The notes: generated by a model from the letters alone, not told the origin. Counted from the stretch's first letter, positions 9,882-18,657 are shown. The stretch is 64,000 nucleotides of DNA from Megasphaera_A sueciensis (GCF_050219315.1 NZ_CP116939.1:1-64000); one strand, 5' to 3'. A program made the numbers and translations.

Positions 9882-10043
9882 ATGGACAAATACGAATGCA
9901 GTATCTGTGGTTACATTTATGAAGAAGAAAAAGGTGATGCCGATGCCGGTATTGCTGCAGGTACAAAATTTGCCGATTTACCGGAAGATTGGGTATGTCC
10001 GACTTGTGGTGCCGGTAAAAGTGAATTTGTTAAAATGGACTAA
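9882..10043 (+). CDS. Rubredoxin
   Basis: A 53-residue one-iron electron carrier, easily missed because of its length. The two iron knuckles are CSICG at residues 6-10 and CPTCG at 39-43, and the conserved aromatic, Gly and Asp-Trp positions (YIYEEEKGD, PEDWVCP) are intact. A strong TTAGGAGG precedes the ATG. Rubredoxins in anaerobes pass electrons to peroxide and oxygen reductases. Which partner it uses here is unknown, but the FMN dehydrogenase downstream is a candidate. A perfect hairpin terminator follows. Confidence 0.95.
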   Translation: MDKYECSICGYIYEEEKGDADAGIAAGTKFADLPEDWVCPTCGAGKSEFVKMD

Positions 10044-10062
10044 TTTTAACAATCAATGATGT

Positions 10063-10106
10063 AAAAAATCTTCTTCCGTGATATACTTCAAGGAAGAAGA
10101 TTTTTT
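10063..10106. terminator. Terminator after rubredoxin
   Basis: A 15-base perfect inverted repeat (AAAAAATCTTCTTCC and its complement) has a 14-base loop and ends in six T. The A run on the other side makes it potentially bidirectional. Confidence 0.9.
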
Positions 10107-10166
10107 GCGTGTACAGCAAGGAATAAGGGTCTGTTGTTGTCATGAGCATTTAAGGAGGTAGTATAG

Positions 10167-11201
10167 ATGGAGAAGAAAGAAGTAATGGAAAATGCACGAA
10201 AGAAAATGAAGGGCTGTCATGTTTGCCCTGAATGCAATGGGTTAGCCTGTCGCGGGCAGATTCCTGGATTCGGTGGTTTGCGTACCGGTCGTTCCTTCAT
10301 GCGTAATGTAGAATCACTAAAGGAGTATGGACTTATCATGCGCAGTATGGCGGGAATCGAAGAGCCTGACACACGTACGGAGATTTTTGGTCACACTCTT
10401 TCTCTGCCTGTATTGGTGGCACCCGTAGGTGGAATTGTTTTGAATGCTAAGGTGGAGGGCGATCCGCAGAAAGTAGAAGAAGAGTACTGTGATGCAGTTA
10501 CACAAGGCGCTATCGATGCTGGAACGATTGCTTTTACCGGCGATAGCGGTGCAGCGTATATGTATGCTTCTGGAATTCGTGCTTGTAAAGCACATCCGGG
10601 CTTGGTTATTCCTACCATTAAACCACGTGATGATGAAGCAATTATAGAAAAAGCCAAATTGGCGGAAGAAGCCGGAGCACCGGCTGTTGCCAGTGATATT
10701 GATGCAGCAACGTTAATTAATATGCGTATTTTTGGTCAGCCTGTGGGACCTAAGAGTGTTGCCAGTATCAAAAAAATAGCCGATTCTGTTGCGATTCCGT
10801 TTATTGTAAAGGGCGTTATGTCTAAGGAAGAAGCACTTGCCTGTGTAGAGGCAGGAGCAAAGGGAATCGTGGTCAGCAATCATGGCGGACGCATTTTGGA
10901 TGGTATGGCGGGTACAGCCGATGTATTGCCGGAAATAGCGTCTGCTGTTAAGGGAAAACTTACCATTTTTGTCGATGGCGGCATTCGCAGTGGGGAAGAT
11001 GTTTTGAAAATGCTAGCGCTTGGAGCTGATGCTTGTCTTATCGGACGCCCCGCAGCATGGGGAGCTATTGGCGGCGGAGCTGAAGGTGTTAAAATCATGC
11101 TGGATGGGTTTAAACGGGAATTGAGTGATGCTATGATGATTACCGGAACTGCTTCTGCAAAAAATGTGAGAAAAAATATTTTGATGAAATTATCTAGATA
11201 A
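10167..11201 (+). CDS. FMN-dependent alpha-hydroxy-acid dehydrogenase with N-terminal Cys cluster
   Basis: A 344-residue TIM-barrel flavoprotein of the lactate oxidase / glycolate oxidase family, which oxidises 2-hydroxy acids. The FMN and catalytic motifs are present: VSNHGGRILDG (catalytic His and substrate Arg), FVDGGIRSGEDV and GADACLIGRP. It has an N-terminal cluster C17-x2-C20-x2-C23-x4-C28 that classical lactate oxidases lack. This could hold a metal or Fe-S centre and an electron path other than oxygen, but that is inference. AAGGAGG lies eight bases before the ATG. The substrate cannot be read from sequence; lactate is plausible. Confidence 0.85.
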   Translation: MEKKEVMENARKKMKGCHVCPECNGLACRGQIPGFGGLRTGRSFMRNVESLKEYGLIMRSMAGIEEPDTRTEIFGHTLSLPVLVAPVGGIVLNAKVEGDPQKVEEEYCDAVTQGAIDAGTIAFTGDSGAAYMYASGIRACKAHPGLVIPTIKPRDDEAIIEKAKLAEEAGAPAVASDIDAATLINMRIFGQPVGPKSVASIKKIADSVAIPFIVKGVMSKEEALACVEAGAKGIVVSNHGGRILDGMAGTADVLPEIASAVKGKLTIFVDGGIRSGEDVLKMLALGADACLIGRPAAWGAIGGGAEGVKIMLDGFKRELSDAMMITGTASAKNVRKNILMKLSR

Positions 11202-11264
11202 ACGGTTTGCGTTAAGGTACAACCGGTTATTTAATGTGTAAAAGGGGCTGTAACAATATAGTTC

Positions 11265-11308
11265 TGTAAAAAATGGAACCCAGAGAAATCTGGGTTCCAT
11301 TTTTTACA
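11265..11308. terminator. Bidirectional terminator
   Basis: An 18-base perfect inverted repeat (TGTAAAAAATGGAACCCA and its complement) with an eight-base loop and flanking A and T runs. It lies between the convergent dehydrogenase and DUF535 genes. Confidence 0.9.
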
Positions 11309-11344
11309 ATATATAGTAAAAGGGGTCCCGAAGAGACCTCTTCG

Positions 11345-11382
11345 CAGTATAATTGAAGTATGTTAAAACATCAATTATACTG
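11345..11382. repeat. Second inverted repeat between convergent genes
   Basis: CAGTATAATTGA and TCAATTATACTG form a 12-base perfect stem with a 14-base loop. A smaller palindrome, CGAAGAG-AC-CTCTTCG, sits just before it. No T run follows, so this is either a backup hairpin or an unrelated structure. Confidence 0.6.
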
Positions 11383-11465
11383 TACAAATTATACCCGGTT
11401 TTATAATGCAAGAAAGATTCTTCGTTTCTGATAGATACGCCAAAAGAAAAGGACCGTGTTTTATA

Positions 11466-12461
11466 TTATTCTTTGGGTGCACCAATCGGATCATAGTCTG
11501 CGGTTTTTTCTGTCAAGGCTGCATCTATTGCCGAAGGAGAAGGCATAAAGCCGGGACGGAGCATAGAATAAATTACTTGTATATAGGAGGGCATGATTTC
11601 ATCCATTAGAAAATAGCGCTTGCGGAATAAGTTACGTTTTTGCGATTTTATTTCATTATAAGTACGGCGTTTTTCTTTGATAGGCATACGGAAAAAATTC
11701 TTTTCGTAGGGGTCTGCAGTGGCGCCTTCATCTAACCAAAAATCATTAAAAAAGGTTTTCTTAGAGCGATTTCCCCGAATAATATGACTGTTTGTATAAA
11801 ACCCTTCGTCGGTAATAACGTAAAAATCTTCAATTCCTAATGTTTGAATAAAGATACGCATAAAGTACAAAATCATATTTTTGGGACGGTACCCAAAAAG
11901 TTTTTTTGTTAGGATTTTTGTTATTTTCAGACCGTGCGGTGTTCCCTGCAGTGTACCGACATATAAGGAGATATGACCTTCTGTATTATAATCAAAACGG
12001 AAATTGAATTGATATACTTTTTTTTCTTCATAGCGGAGCATCATGGTCAGAAAGCCTTCCTTACGCTGGCCGGTGAGAAATTGCAGATGCAGATCTAAGG
12101 GGAAGTTTTCATCTTCGGATTTCCAGAGAGTAATTCCTTTTCCAAAATATAAGTCCTGCAGTGTTTCGTCAGAAAATAAAGTTTGTGCGATATTAAAATG
12201 ATGAATTACCGCGGTTAAACGGTCACGCATAGAAGAGTTCTTAAATAAAAAAACACGAGTCATGACTTCTTGAAAGTCTCTTTCTTTTTCAATAAAATCA
12301 GTGAGGGGAGGGTAATTGTCAAAAAAAGTGTAAAATTCCTCCATCATGTTTCGATGTGCGGCACTATGGATAAAAAAAGCGAAGGCTCTTTTGTTTTCAG
12401 AAAAATTTCTGGGGTGATATATATGTCTTGACATACGCCAAAAATGGGAAAAGCTGTGCAT
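11466..12461 (-). CDS. DUF535 (VirK/YbjX-type) family protein
   Basis: A 331-residue protein whose conserved run GTLQGTPHG, LTKKLFGYRPKNM, and the C-terminal SQKRNLFRKRYFLMDE fits the DUF535 family. E. coli YbjX and Shigella VirK belong to it; their molecular role is unclear, with links to the cell envelope reported. I placed the start at 12461 because AGGAGG (complement of 12469-12474) lies seven bases upstream; a TTG two codons earlier is too close to that site. It has its own promoter, divergent from ctsR. No signal peptide or membrane segment is evident. Confidence 0.75.
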   Translation of the reverse strand: MHSFSHFWRMSRHIYHPRNFSENKRAFAFFIHSAAHRNMMEEFYTFFDNYPPLTDFIEKERDFQEVMTRVFLFKNSSMRDRLTAVIHHFNIAQTLFSDETLQDLYFGKGITLWKSEDENFPLDLHLQFLTGQRKEGFLTMMLRYEEKKVYQFNFRFDYNTEGHISLYVGTLQGTPHGLKITKILTKKLFGYRPKNMILYFMRIFIQTLGIEDFYVITDEGFYTNSHIIRGNRSKKTFFNDFWLDEGATADPYEKNFFRMPIKEKRRTYNEIKSQKRNLFRKRYFLMDEIMPSYIQVIYSMLRPGFMPSPSAIDAALTEKTADYDPIGAPKE

Positions 12462-12498
12462 GAACAATCCTCCTTTTAAGTGTCTATGTTAAATTAAT

Positions 12499-12528
12499 AT
12501 TATAGTATTAAAAAAATGAATATGTCAA
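12499..12528 (-). promoter_or_regulatory. Promoter of the DUF535 gene
   Basis: Read on the minus strand, TTGACA (12528-12523) and TATAAT (12504-12499) are spaced by 18 bases. Both hexamers match the consensus perfectly. Confidence 0.8.
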
Positions 12529-12543
12529 TAAGAAAATAAATAG

Positions 12544-12572
12544 TTGAAAAAAGTCAAAAAGACGAATATAAT
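12544..12572 (+). promoter_or_regulatory. ctsR operon promoter
   Basis: TTGAAA at 12544-12549 and TATAAT at 12567-12572 are spaced by 17 bases. An AGTCAAA heptad sits inside the spacer. Confidence 0.8.
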
Positions 12573-12601
12573 AAAGATAGTTTAAAAGTCAAAAGGTTAA
12601 A
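12552..12601 (+). promoter_or_regulatory. Putative CtsR-binding heptads
   Basis: Three heptads resemble the CtsR half-site (A/G)GTCAAA: AGTCAAA at 12552-12558, AGTCAAA at 12587-12593 and GGTTAAA at 12595-12601. The latter two are separated by one base instead of the usual three, so the fit to the canonical tandem operator is imperfect. Autoregulation of ctsR is usual in Firmicutes. Confidence 0.5.
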
Positions 12602-12624
12602 ACATAAAAAGTTGGTGAGATACG

Positions 12625-13077
12625 ATGAGTAATTTAGCAGATAAAATTGAGCAGCTGATTCTTCATAAATTATTGCAAGACCAAGAAGAAATTATCATAT
12701 TGAAACGCAATGAATTGGCGGAGGAACTTGATTGTGCTCCTTCACAAATAAGCTATGTTTTGAGTACCCGGTTTTCCTATGATCGGGGATTTATTGTAGA
12801 ATCACGTCGTGGTTCAGGTGGTTTTGTGCGTATTGTACGCAAAACTACTAAGCCAGTTGAGCGTACACCGGCGGTTATGAAGGAACGTTTGCCGGTTCCC
12901 AGTATTTCTTTGTCAGATTTGGATTCGTTACTATATCGATTGATTCGGCAGCAGACTATTACCAATAGAGAAGCCGTCTTACTGCATCATACCTTTGAAG
13001 CACTTTATGCGGAGGTTGATGAACGGCAGCGATATGCGGTCATTCATCGCATTTTAAAACATCTGGAGCTGCAGTAG
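12625..13077 (+). CDS. ctsR: Transcriptional repressor CtsR
   Basis: CtsR represses class III heat-shock (clp) genes. The 150-residue protein has the typical N-terminal helix-turn-helix (LAEELDCAPSQISYVLSTRF, residues about 33-52) followed by the RGSGGFVRI wing, the glycine-rich tip that senses temperature in this family. The C-terminal half is the dimerisation domain. It heads the ctsR-mcsA-mcsB-clpC-radA operon, with heptads like its own sites in the promoter. Confidence 0.96.
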   Translation: MSNLADKIEQLILHKLLQDQEEIIILKRNELAEELDCAPSQISYVLSTRFSYDRGFIVESRRGSGGFVRIVRKTTKPVERTPAVMKERLPVPSISLSDLDSLLYRLIRQQTITNREAVLLHHTFEALYAEVDERQRYAVIHRILKHLELQ

Positions 13078-13101
13078 ATTCCGTAAAGGAGGATGAATAG
13101 T

Positions 13102-13623
13102 ATGTTGTGTGATTGCTGTAAAAAGAGGGAAGCCGTTGTTCATGTTACAAAAATTATAAATGGACGACGTACAGATATACATTTATGCAGTGTGTGTGCC
13201 CAAAAAGAAGAAAATTTAAAAGGGCACAGTGATTTTAATATTATTGATAATGATTTTTTCCGTAAAATGGCGTACCCTGATTATTCTGATCATTCTGCAG
13301 AAGAACCGAGATGTGCCAGTTGCGGCATGACGTATAGCGAATTCAACCGATTGGGGAAATTCGGTTGTCCAGATTGTTATGAAGTATTTAAAGAGGAAAT
13401 AACACCGCTGATGCGGCGCATTCACGGACATACGAAGCATGTTGGCAAGGTCCCCAATCGCGGAACCGGTGTATTTCGGACGGTAAATCAAATTAAACGA
13501 CTGCGTCAGCATTTGCAAAAATTAGTGCGTGAAGAAAAGTATGAAGAGGCTGTTACGGTGCGCGATGAAATCCATGCGCTGGAACGCAAAATTTCTCATA
13601 TTGATGAACAAAAGGAGGAATGA
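13102..13623 (+). CDS. mcsA: McsA, zinc-binding adaptor of McsB
   Basis: McsA activates the McsB arginine kinase and helps hand substrates to ClpC. The N-terminal CXXC pairs (MLCDCC and CSVC) and a second set (CASC and CPDC) are zinc ligands. A UVR-like motif (EEKYEEAVTVRDEI) is near the C-terminus. The start at 13102 gives nine bases from AAAGGAGG; an in-frame ATG at 13093 would touch that site. The protein has 173 residues, the usual size. All cysteine pairs are kept, which is notable beside the degraded McsB. Confidence 0.93.
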   Translation: MLCDCCKKREAVVHVTKIINGRRTDIHLCSVCAQKEENLKGHSDFNIIDNDFFRKMAYPDYSDHSAEEPRCASCGMTYSEFNRLGKFGCPDCYEVFKEEITPLMRRIHGHTKHVGKVPNRGTGVFRTVNQIKRLRQHLQKLVREEKYEEAVTVRDEIHALERKISHIDEQKEE

Positions 13624-13625
13624 TT

Positions 13626-14690
13626 ATGCTGAAGGATTTACTTTCTGCACCTCTTGCACCTTGGCAGGATGGTTCCGGTACCATGTCTGATATTGTGTTG
13701 GACAGCCGCATGCGTCTTTCCCGTAATTTGAAAAAATATATTTTCCCCGATAGAGCGTCTGATATAGAGCTAGCAGCCGTTTTTTCGGAAGGAGAAAAGA
13801 GCATGCCCCGGCTTAATGTTTTGGGCCGCGGTGTTTATGAATTTGTGTCATTAGCCGAATTAGCGTCTTTAGAAAGGGAATTGCTCGTAGAAAAACATTT
13901 TTCTTCCGCAGCTCACATATCACAGCCGGTAAATCGTGGACTGCTGTTACGGCAGGATGGTGCTGTTTCGGTAATGGTAAATGAAACGGATCATTTTTGT
14001 ATTCATGCATCTGCTGCTGGGTTCAATTTGAAAAGAGTTTGGGAAGATGCATCTCAAGTAGATGATTCATTGGAGAGTTCACTTAATTTTGCTTTTCGCG
14101 ATGACTTTGGTTATTTAACGGCCAGTCCTGCACAAGCCGGTACAGGTCTTATTGCGGCAGTGACACTTCATATACCGGCATTGGTTATGATGAAGCGTGT
14201 CAACCGTATTGTCCAGGGAATTACAAAGTTAGGATTTGTTGTTTGTGGAATTTATGGGGATCGGGGGGAAACCATCGGAAATGTATTTCAAATTACAAAT
14301 CAAGTCACCCTGGGAATTTCGGAAACAGACATACTGGATCAATTGGAAAAAATTATTATACAGGTAGTACAAGAAGAAAAAAATTGTAGAAATTTATTAT
14401 GGACACATAATAAAAATGAAATGCAGGATAGATTGCGCAGGACCTATGGTGTACTGTCCCAAGCCTGGCTTATGAGTCAGCAGGAAGCTATTGGACTGGC
14501 TAGCGATTTGCGGCTGGCCATTGATATGGGAATTGTACATGAACGTCCTTTGGTGTATGAATCCTTACTGGCTTCCGTGGAACCGGCGTTTTTGCAGTAT
14601 ACGGCCGGCGGTGAAAAACTGGGAGAAGAAGATTTAAGTATAAGACGGGCGAGCGTAATGCGTGAAACTTTAGCCGCTTATGCGATATAA
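13626..14690 (+). CDS. mcsB: McsB-family phosphagen-kinase-like protein, catalytic residues degraded
   Basis: By order and overall sequence this is McsB, which in Bacillus phosphorylates protein arginines to mark them for ClpCP. The fold signatures are kept (SRMRLSRN at 27-34, GNVFQITNQVTLG near 218-230), but the active site is not. NEEDH is NETDH (catalytic Glu is T121) and the following DHxR arginine is C125. The CPTN loop is SPAQ (active-site Cys is S167), GTGLRAS is GTGLIAA (R to I176), and RGIYGE is CGIYGD (C207, D212). The C-terminal RDxxRA motif reads LSIRRA. The frame is intact at 354 residues, so it looks like a conserved pseudokinase or a changed enzyme. Start 13626 is seven bases from AAAGGAGG. 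Confidence 0.9.
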   Translation: MLKDLLSAPLAPWQDGSGTMSDIVLDSRMRLSRNLKKYIFPDRASDIELAAVFSEGEKSMPRLNVLGRGVYEFVSLAELASLERELLVEKHFSSAAHISQPVNRGLLLRQDGAVSVMVNETDHFCIHASAAGFNLKRVWEDASQVDDSLESSLNFAFRDDFGYLTASPAQAGTGLIAAVTLHIPALVMMKRVNRIVQGITKLGFVVCGIYGDRGETIGNVFQITNQVTLGISETDILDQLEKIIIQVVQEEKNCRNLLWTHNKNEMQDRLRRTYGVLSQAWLMSQQEAIGLASDLRLAIDMGIVHERPLVYESLLASVEPAFLQYTAGGEKLGEEDLSIRRASVMRETLAAYAI

Positions 14691-14723
14691 TTTACAGTAT
14701 TTATTGGGAGGGAAGTGATCTCT

Positions 14724-17159
14724 ATGTATAATAGATTTACTAACGGAGCTAAAAATGTTTTGCGCTATGCGCAGGAAGTAGCACGTAAGTTTCGCCATGA
14801 TTATGTAGGAACAGAGCATATACTATTGGGACTGATTTTGGAAAAAGATGGTATTGCTGGTCAGGTTCTGGCTCAATTGGGAATGACTCCGGAAAATGTA
14901 ACACGTACGATGGAACAGCTTGTAGGGATTGGAATAACGGAGCCTACCGCACTTGGACTTACCCCACGGACAAAACGTGCGTTGGAACTTGCTGTATCGG
15001 AGGCAAATCGTCTCGGAGTTAATTATATTGGTACGGAACATCTGCTTCTTGGACTTTTGCGGGAAGGAACTGGAATGGCTATGCAGATTTTTGAAAGCAT
15101 GGATGTAGAACCGGATGTTATTGTGAAAAAGATGACTGAGTTTATGGGAAATATTCGGTCTGATGCAAATGAAGAAGATGAAAATGGAAATTATGGCAAT
15201 GAAGATATTTTTTCTTATGGGCGCGATTTAAATGATATGGCACGGCAAGGCAAAATAGATCCCGTTGTCGGTAGGGAAAAAGAAATTAACCGGGTTATTC
15301 AGATTCTCAGTCGGCGCACTAAAAATAATCCCGTCCTTATTGGTGCTCCTGGAGTTGGTAAAACGGCAATTGCCGAGGGTCTGGCACAACGTATTATTAA
15401 TGGTAATGTTCCCGATATTTTGAAGGATAAGCGTATTTTTTCTCTAGATATGGCCAGCCTTGTTGCAGGAACAAAATACCGCGGTGAGTTTGAAGAACGG
15501 ATAAAAAAAGTTATTGAAACGATTGAAAATGATACTTCTTTAATTCTGTTTATTGACGAATTACATCAACTGATCGGAGCCGGCGCAGTAGAAGGAACGA
15601 TGGATGCGGCGAATATCTTGAAGCCGGCTTTAGCCCGCGGTGAACTGCAATGTATAGGTGCTACGACTTTGGATGAATATAAAAAGCATATTGAAAAAGA
15701 TGCTGCTTTAGCCCGCAGATTTCAACCGGTTCTTATAGGTGAACCGACAGAGGATGATGCTACTGCCATTTTATTTGGTCTGCGTGACCGGTATGAAGCA
15801 TTTCATAAAGCTCGCATTACGGATGATGCAGTTCGTGCGGCAGTCAAACTTTCGAATCGGTATATTTCTGATCGCTTTCTCCCTGATAAAGCAATCGATG
15901 TAATGGATGAAGCTGCTTCTAAAGTTCGAATGAAGGTATATTCACCGTCTCCGGATATTAAAAAGATGGAAAAGAAATTAGCTGATATTGTTAAAGAAAA
16001 AGAAGCAGCTCTGGCTGGAGAAGATTTTGAAAAATGTGCGGCACTGCGGGATGAAGGTAAAAAACTTTCTGATGAAATTACCAATCTTCAAAAGGAAAGA
16101 AAACATCAGGATGATGCTAAACTAGTTGTCACAGAAGAAGATATTGCCGATGTTGTTTCCAATTGGACGGGTATTCCTGTACGACAATTAACGGAAACGG
16201 AATCGCATAGACTGCTTCATTTGGAGGAAGAGCTTCATAAGAGTGTCATTAGCCAAAACGAAGCGGTCGAAGCAGTAGCTAAAGCTGTACGTCGTGCCCG
16301 CGCCGGTTTGAAAGATGTAAAGCGGCCGATTGGCTCATTCTTGTTTTTAGGACCCAGCGGGGTAGGCAAGACGGAATTGGCCCGTACGCTGGCAAGACAA
16401 CTTTTTGGAAGCGATGAAGCGATGATTCGCATAGATATGAGTGAGTATATGGAAAAATACAATGTATCCCGTCTCGTCGGAGCGCCTCCGGGGTATGTTG
16501 GATATGATGAAGGCGGTCAGCTTACCGATGCGGTTCGTGAAAAACCGTACAGTGTGATTTTGTTTGATGAAGTGGAAAAAGCACATGGCGACTTTTTTAA
16601 CTTGCTTTTACAAGTACTAGATGACGGAAGATTGACTGATTCTAAGGGTCGTACGGTAGATTTTCGCAATACAGTTATTATCATGACTAGTAATTTAGGA
16701 GCCTCTTATTTAAAAAAGAGTGAGCCGGTCATGGGATTTACTACATCAACAAATGAAGAAAAAGATAGAGAAATGGCATTTGCGGAGGCAAAAAAAGAAA
16801 TTTTGGCCGATGTGAAGAAGTTTTTCCGTCCGGAATTTTTGAATCGTATTGATGAAATACTTGTTTTCAAACCCCTGACAACGGATGATTTACATCGTAT
16901 TGTTGCGATTTTGCTGCAGGATTTAACTGCACGATTGCAGGAAAAGGGCGTTCAATTAGCATGGAGTAAAGGGGCTGATGAAGTCATTGTTAAGGAAGGT
17001 ACGGATTTCTCCTATGGGGCACGTCCATTAAAGCGGGCTATTCAGAAAATGGTGGAGGATCCTATCGCTGAATTGCTTTTAGGTGGTAAATTGCAGCAGG
17101 GAAATACGGTCCACGTAAAAAGTGATGATAAAAAAGAACTGGTTTTTACAACCGAGTAG
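14724..17159 (+). CDS. clpC: ATP-dependent Clp protease ATP-binding subunit ClpC
   Basis: ClpC is the Hsp100 unfoldase that feeds ClpP. The 811-residue protein has two Clp-N repeats (TEHILLGL and TEHLLLGL), AAA1 with Walker A GAPGVGKT at about 207-214, and a middle-domain coiled coil containing a UVR motif (DFEKCAALRDEGKKL). AAA2 carries LGPSGVGKTELA, with SEYMEKYNVSRLVG after it. I chose ATG 14724, eleven bases after GGGAGGG; the GTG at 14715 lies too close to that site. It follows mcsB by 33 bases in the CtsR operon. Confidence 0.97.
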   Translation: MYNRFTNGAKNVLRYAQEVARKFRHDYVGTEHILLGLILEKDGIAGQVLAQLGMTPENVTRTMEQLVGIGITEPTALGLTPRTKRALELAVSEANRLGVNYIGTEHLLLGLLREGTGMAMQIFESMDVEPDVIVKKMTEFMGNIRSDANEEDENGNYGNEDIFSYGRDLNDMARQGKIDPVVGREKEINRVIQILSRRTKNNPVLIGAPGVGKTAIAEGLAQRIINGNVPDILKDKRIFSLDMASLVAGTKYRGEFEERIKKVIETIENDTSLILFIDELHQLIGAGAVEGTMDAANILKPALARGELQCIGATTLDEYKKHIEKDAALARRFQPVLIGEPTEDDATAILFGLRDRYEAFHKARITDDAVRAAVKLSNRYISDRFLPDKAIDVMDEAASKVRMKVYSPSPDIKKMEKKLADIVKEKEAALAGEDFEKCAALRDEGKKLSDEITNLQKERKHQDDAKLVVTEEDIADVVSNWTGIPVRQLTETESHRLLHLEEELHKSVISQNEAVEAVAKAVRRARAGLKDVKRPIGSFLFLGPSGVGKTELARTLARQLFGSDEAMIRIDMSEYMEKYNVSRLVGAPPGYVGYDEGGQLTDAVREKPYSVILFDEVEKAHGDFFNLLLQVLDDGRLTDSKGRTVDFRNTVIIMTSNLGASYLKKSEPVMGFTTSTNEEKDREMAFAEAKKEILADVKKFFRPEFLNRIDEILVFKPLTTDDLHRIVAILLQDLTARLQEKGVQLAWSKGADEVIVKEGTDFSYGARPLKRAIQKMVEDPIAELLLGGKLQQGNTVHVKSDDKKELVFTTE

Positions 17160-17171
17160 GGAGACTCATAC

Positions 17172-18554
17172 ATGGCTAAAATCAAAACGAGGTATGTTTG
17201 CTCTAGTTGTGGCAGCGTGACCAGCCGCTGGATGGGGAAATGTCCGCAATGCGGGGAATGGAATACGATGCAGGAGGAACAAATCGTTCCGGAAACCAGC
17301 CATAGCGAAATTATGCGGCGGCATGCAGAGGGACCGGCTAAACCGGAATCTTTGCGGGATATTGCCATGGAAACGATGACTCGCCAAGAAACCGGGATTG
17401 GCGAACTGGACAGGGTATTGGGCGGTGGTATTGTACCGGGAGCACTTATCCTTTTAAGTGGGGATCCCGGTATCGGCAAATCCACATTAGTGCTGCAGAT
17501 TGCTGCAGCTGTCTGCCATGGACATGGGATGGTTCTGTACGGTTCGGGTGAAGAATCGACAGGTCAAATTAAAATGCGGGCGCAGCGTTTGGGAATAGAT
17601 GAAGCAGGTCTTATGCTAATGGCGGAAACGTCGATACAGGATATTCTGGCGGAAGCCGAACGCATGAAACCTGGCTTGTTAGTAGTAGATTCGATTCAGA
17701 CGATGTATAGTCGTGAGATTGAAGGGCCTCCGGGAAGTATGGGACAGATCCGCGAAGGTACAATCCGTCTCATGTCTTTTGCTAAGACCAGCTGCATTCC
17801 GGTGTTTGTTATTGGACATGTTACGAAAGATGGTACGATTGCCGGACCGCGGATGATGGAGCATATGGTAGATGTGGTTCTTTATTTTGAAGGAGAACGA
17901 AACTATCGTTTTCGTATTTTACGAAGTATTAAAAATCGTTTTGGTTCGACCAATGAATCAGGGCTATTTACGATGACAGAGCAAGGACTTTGCGAGCTTA
18001 CCAATCCATCTCAAATGCTTCTTGCTGAACGAGTGGGAAAACAAGCTGGTTCAGCGGTAGCAGCCGTGATGGATGGGATGCGCCCGCTTTTAGGAGAAGT
18101 ACAGGCTTTGACGACGCGTTCGGTCTTTCCTGTACCGCGTCGGACTGCTGTGGGTATGGATTATAATCGTTTGATTATTTTACTGGCCGTTTTGGAAAAA
18201 CGTGTAGGTTTATCGATTGGAACCCAAGATGTATACATTAATATTGTCGGCGGCTTGCGCATGATGGAAACAGCAGCAGATTTACCGATAATTTTGGCAG
18301 TCATATCCAGCTTTAAAGATATTGCTATTGATCCGTGTACCGTTATTATGGGGGAAGTGGGATTGACCGGTGATGTGCGCCGTGTCCCCCATGCGGCACG
18401 AAGAATTAAAGAAGCGGCTAAAATGGGATTTACTTCTTTTATACTTCCAAAAGGAAATATGGAGGATATTAAAGCCGCAGACTATCCGGATTGCCGTATT
18501 ACAGGTGTTATGACACTAAAGGAAGCAATTCATGCGGCGTTTATCGGACATTAA
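17172..18554 (+). CDS. radA: DNA repair protein RadA (Sms)
   Basis: RadA is a RecA-like, DnaB-type helicase that processes recombination intermediates. An N-terminal zinc finger uses C10, C13, C24 and C27. Walker A GDPGIGKST is at 97-105, the RadA-specific KNRFGST loop follows in the middle, and the C-terminal Lon-protease-like domain is complete (460 residues). It is the last gene of the ctsR operon. In Bacillus disA follows radA, but here it is missing. Confidence 0.97.
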   Translation: MAKIKTRYVCSSCGSVTSRWMGKCPQCGEWNTMQEEQIVPETSHSEIMRRHAEGPAKPESLRDIAMETMTRQETGIGELDRVLGGGIVPGALILLSGDPGIGKSTLVLQIAAAVCHGHGMVLYGSGEESTGQIKMRAQRLGIDEAGLMLMAETSIQDILAEAERMKPGLLVVDSIQTMYSREIEGPPGSMGQIREGTIRLMSFAKTSCIPVFVIGHVTKDGTIAGPRMMEHMVDVVLYFEGERNYRFRILRSIKNRFGSTNESGLFTMTEQGLCELTNPSQMLLAERVGKQAGSAVAAVMDGMRPLLGEVQALTTRSVFPVPRRTAVGMDYNRLIILLAVLEKRVGLSIGTQDVYINIVGGLRMMETAADLPIILAVISSFKDIAIDPCTVIMGEVGLTGDVRRVPHAARRIKEAAKMGFTSFILPKGNMEDIKAADYPDCRITGVMTLKEAIHAAFIGH

Positions 18555-18657
18555 AAATTTCTTAAAGGCAGAAAAATTATATTTTTTTGTTTTGAATATG
18601 GTATACTGTAAGTAAGATTTTGCTGTATTTAAAATTTTTTAAACGGATGTGTTGTAT

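Noticed and set aside
9859..10059. 66-codon frame overlapping rubredoxin
   Set aside because: The other frame (9882-10043) gives a perfect rubredoxin with AGGAGG; this one has no family features.
11406..11609. 67-codon plus-strand frame
   Set aside because: It overlaps the 3' end of the DUF535 gene on the other strand and shows no ribosome site.
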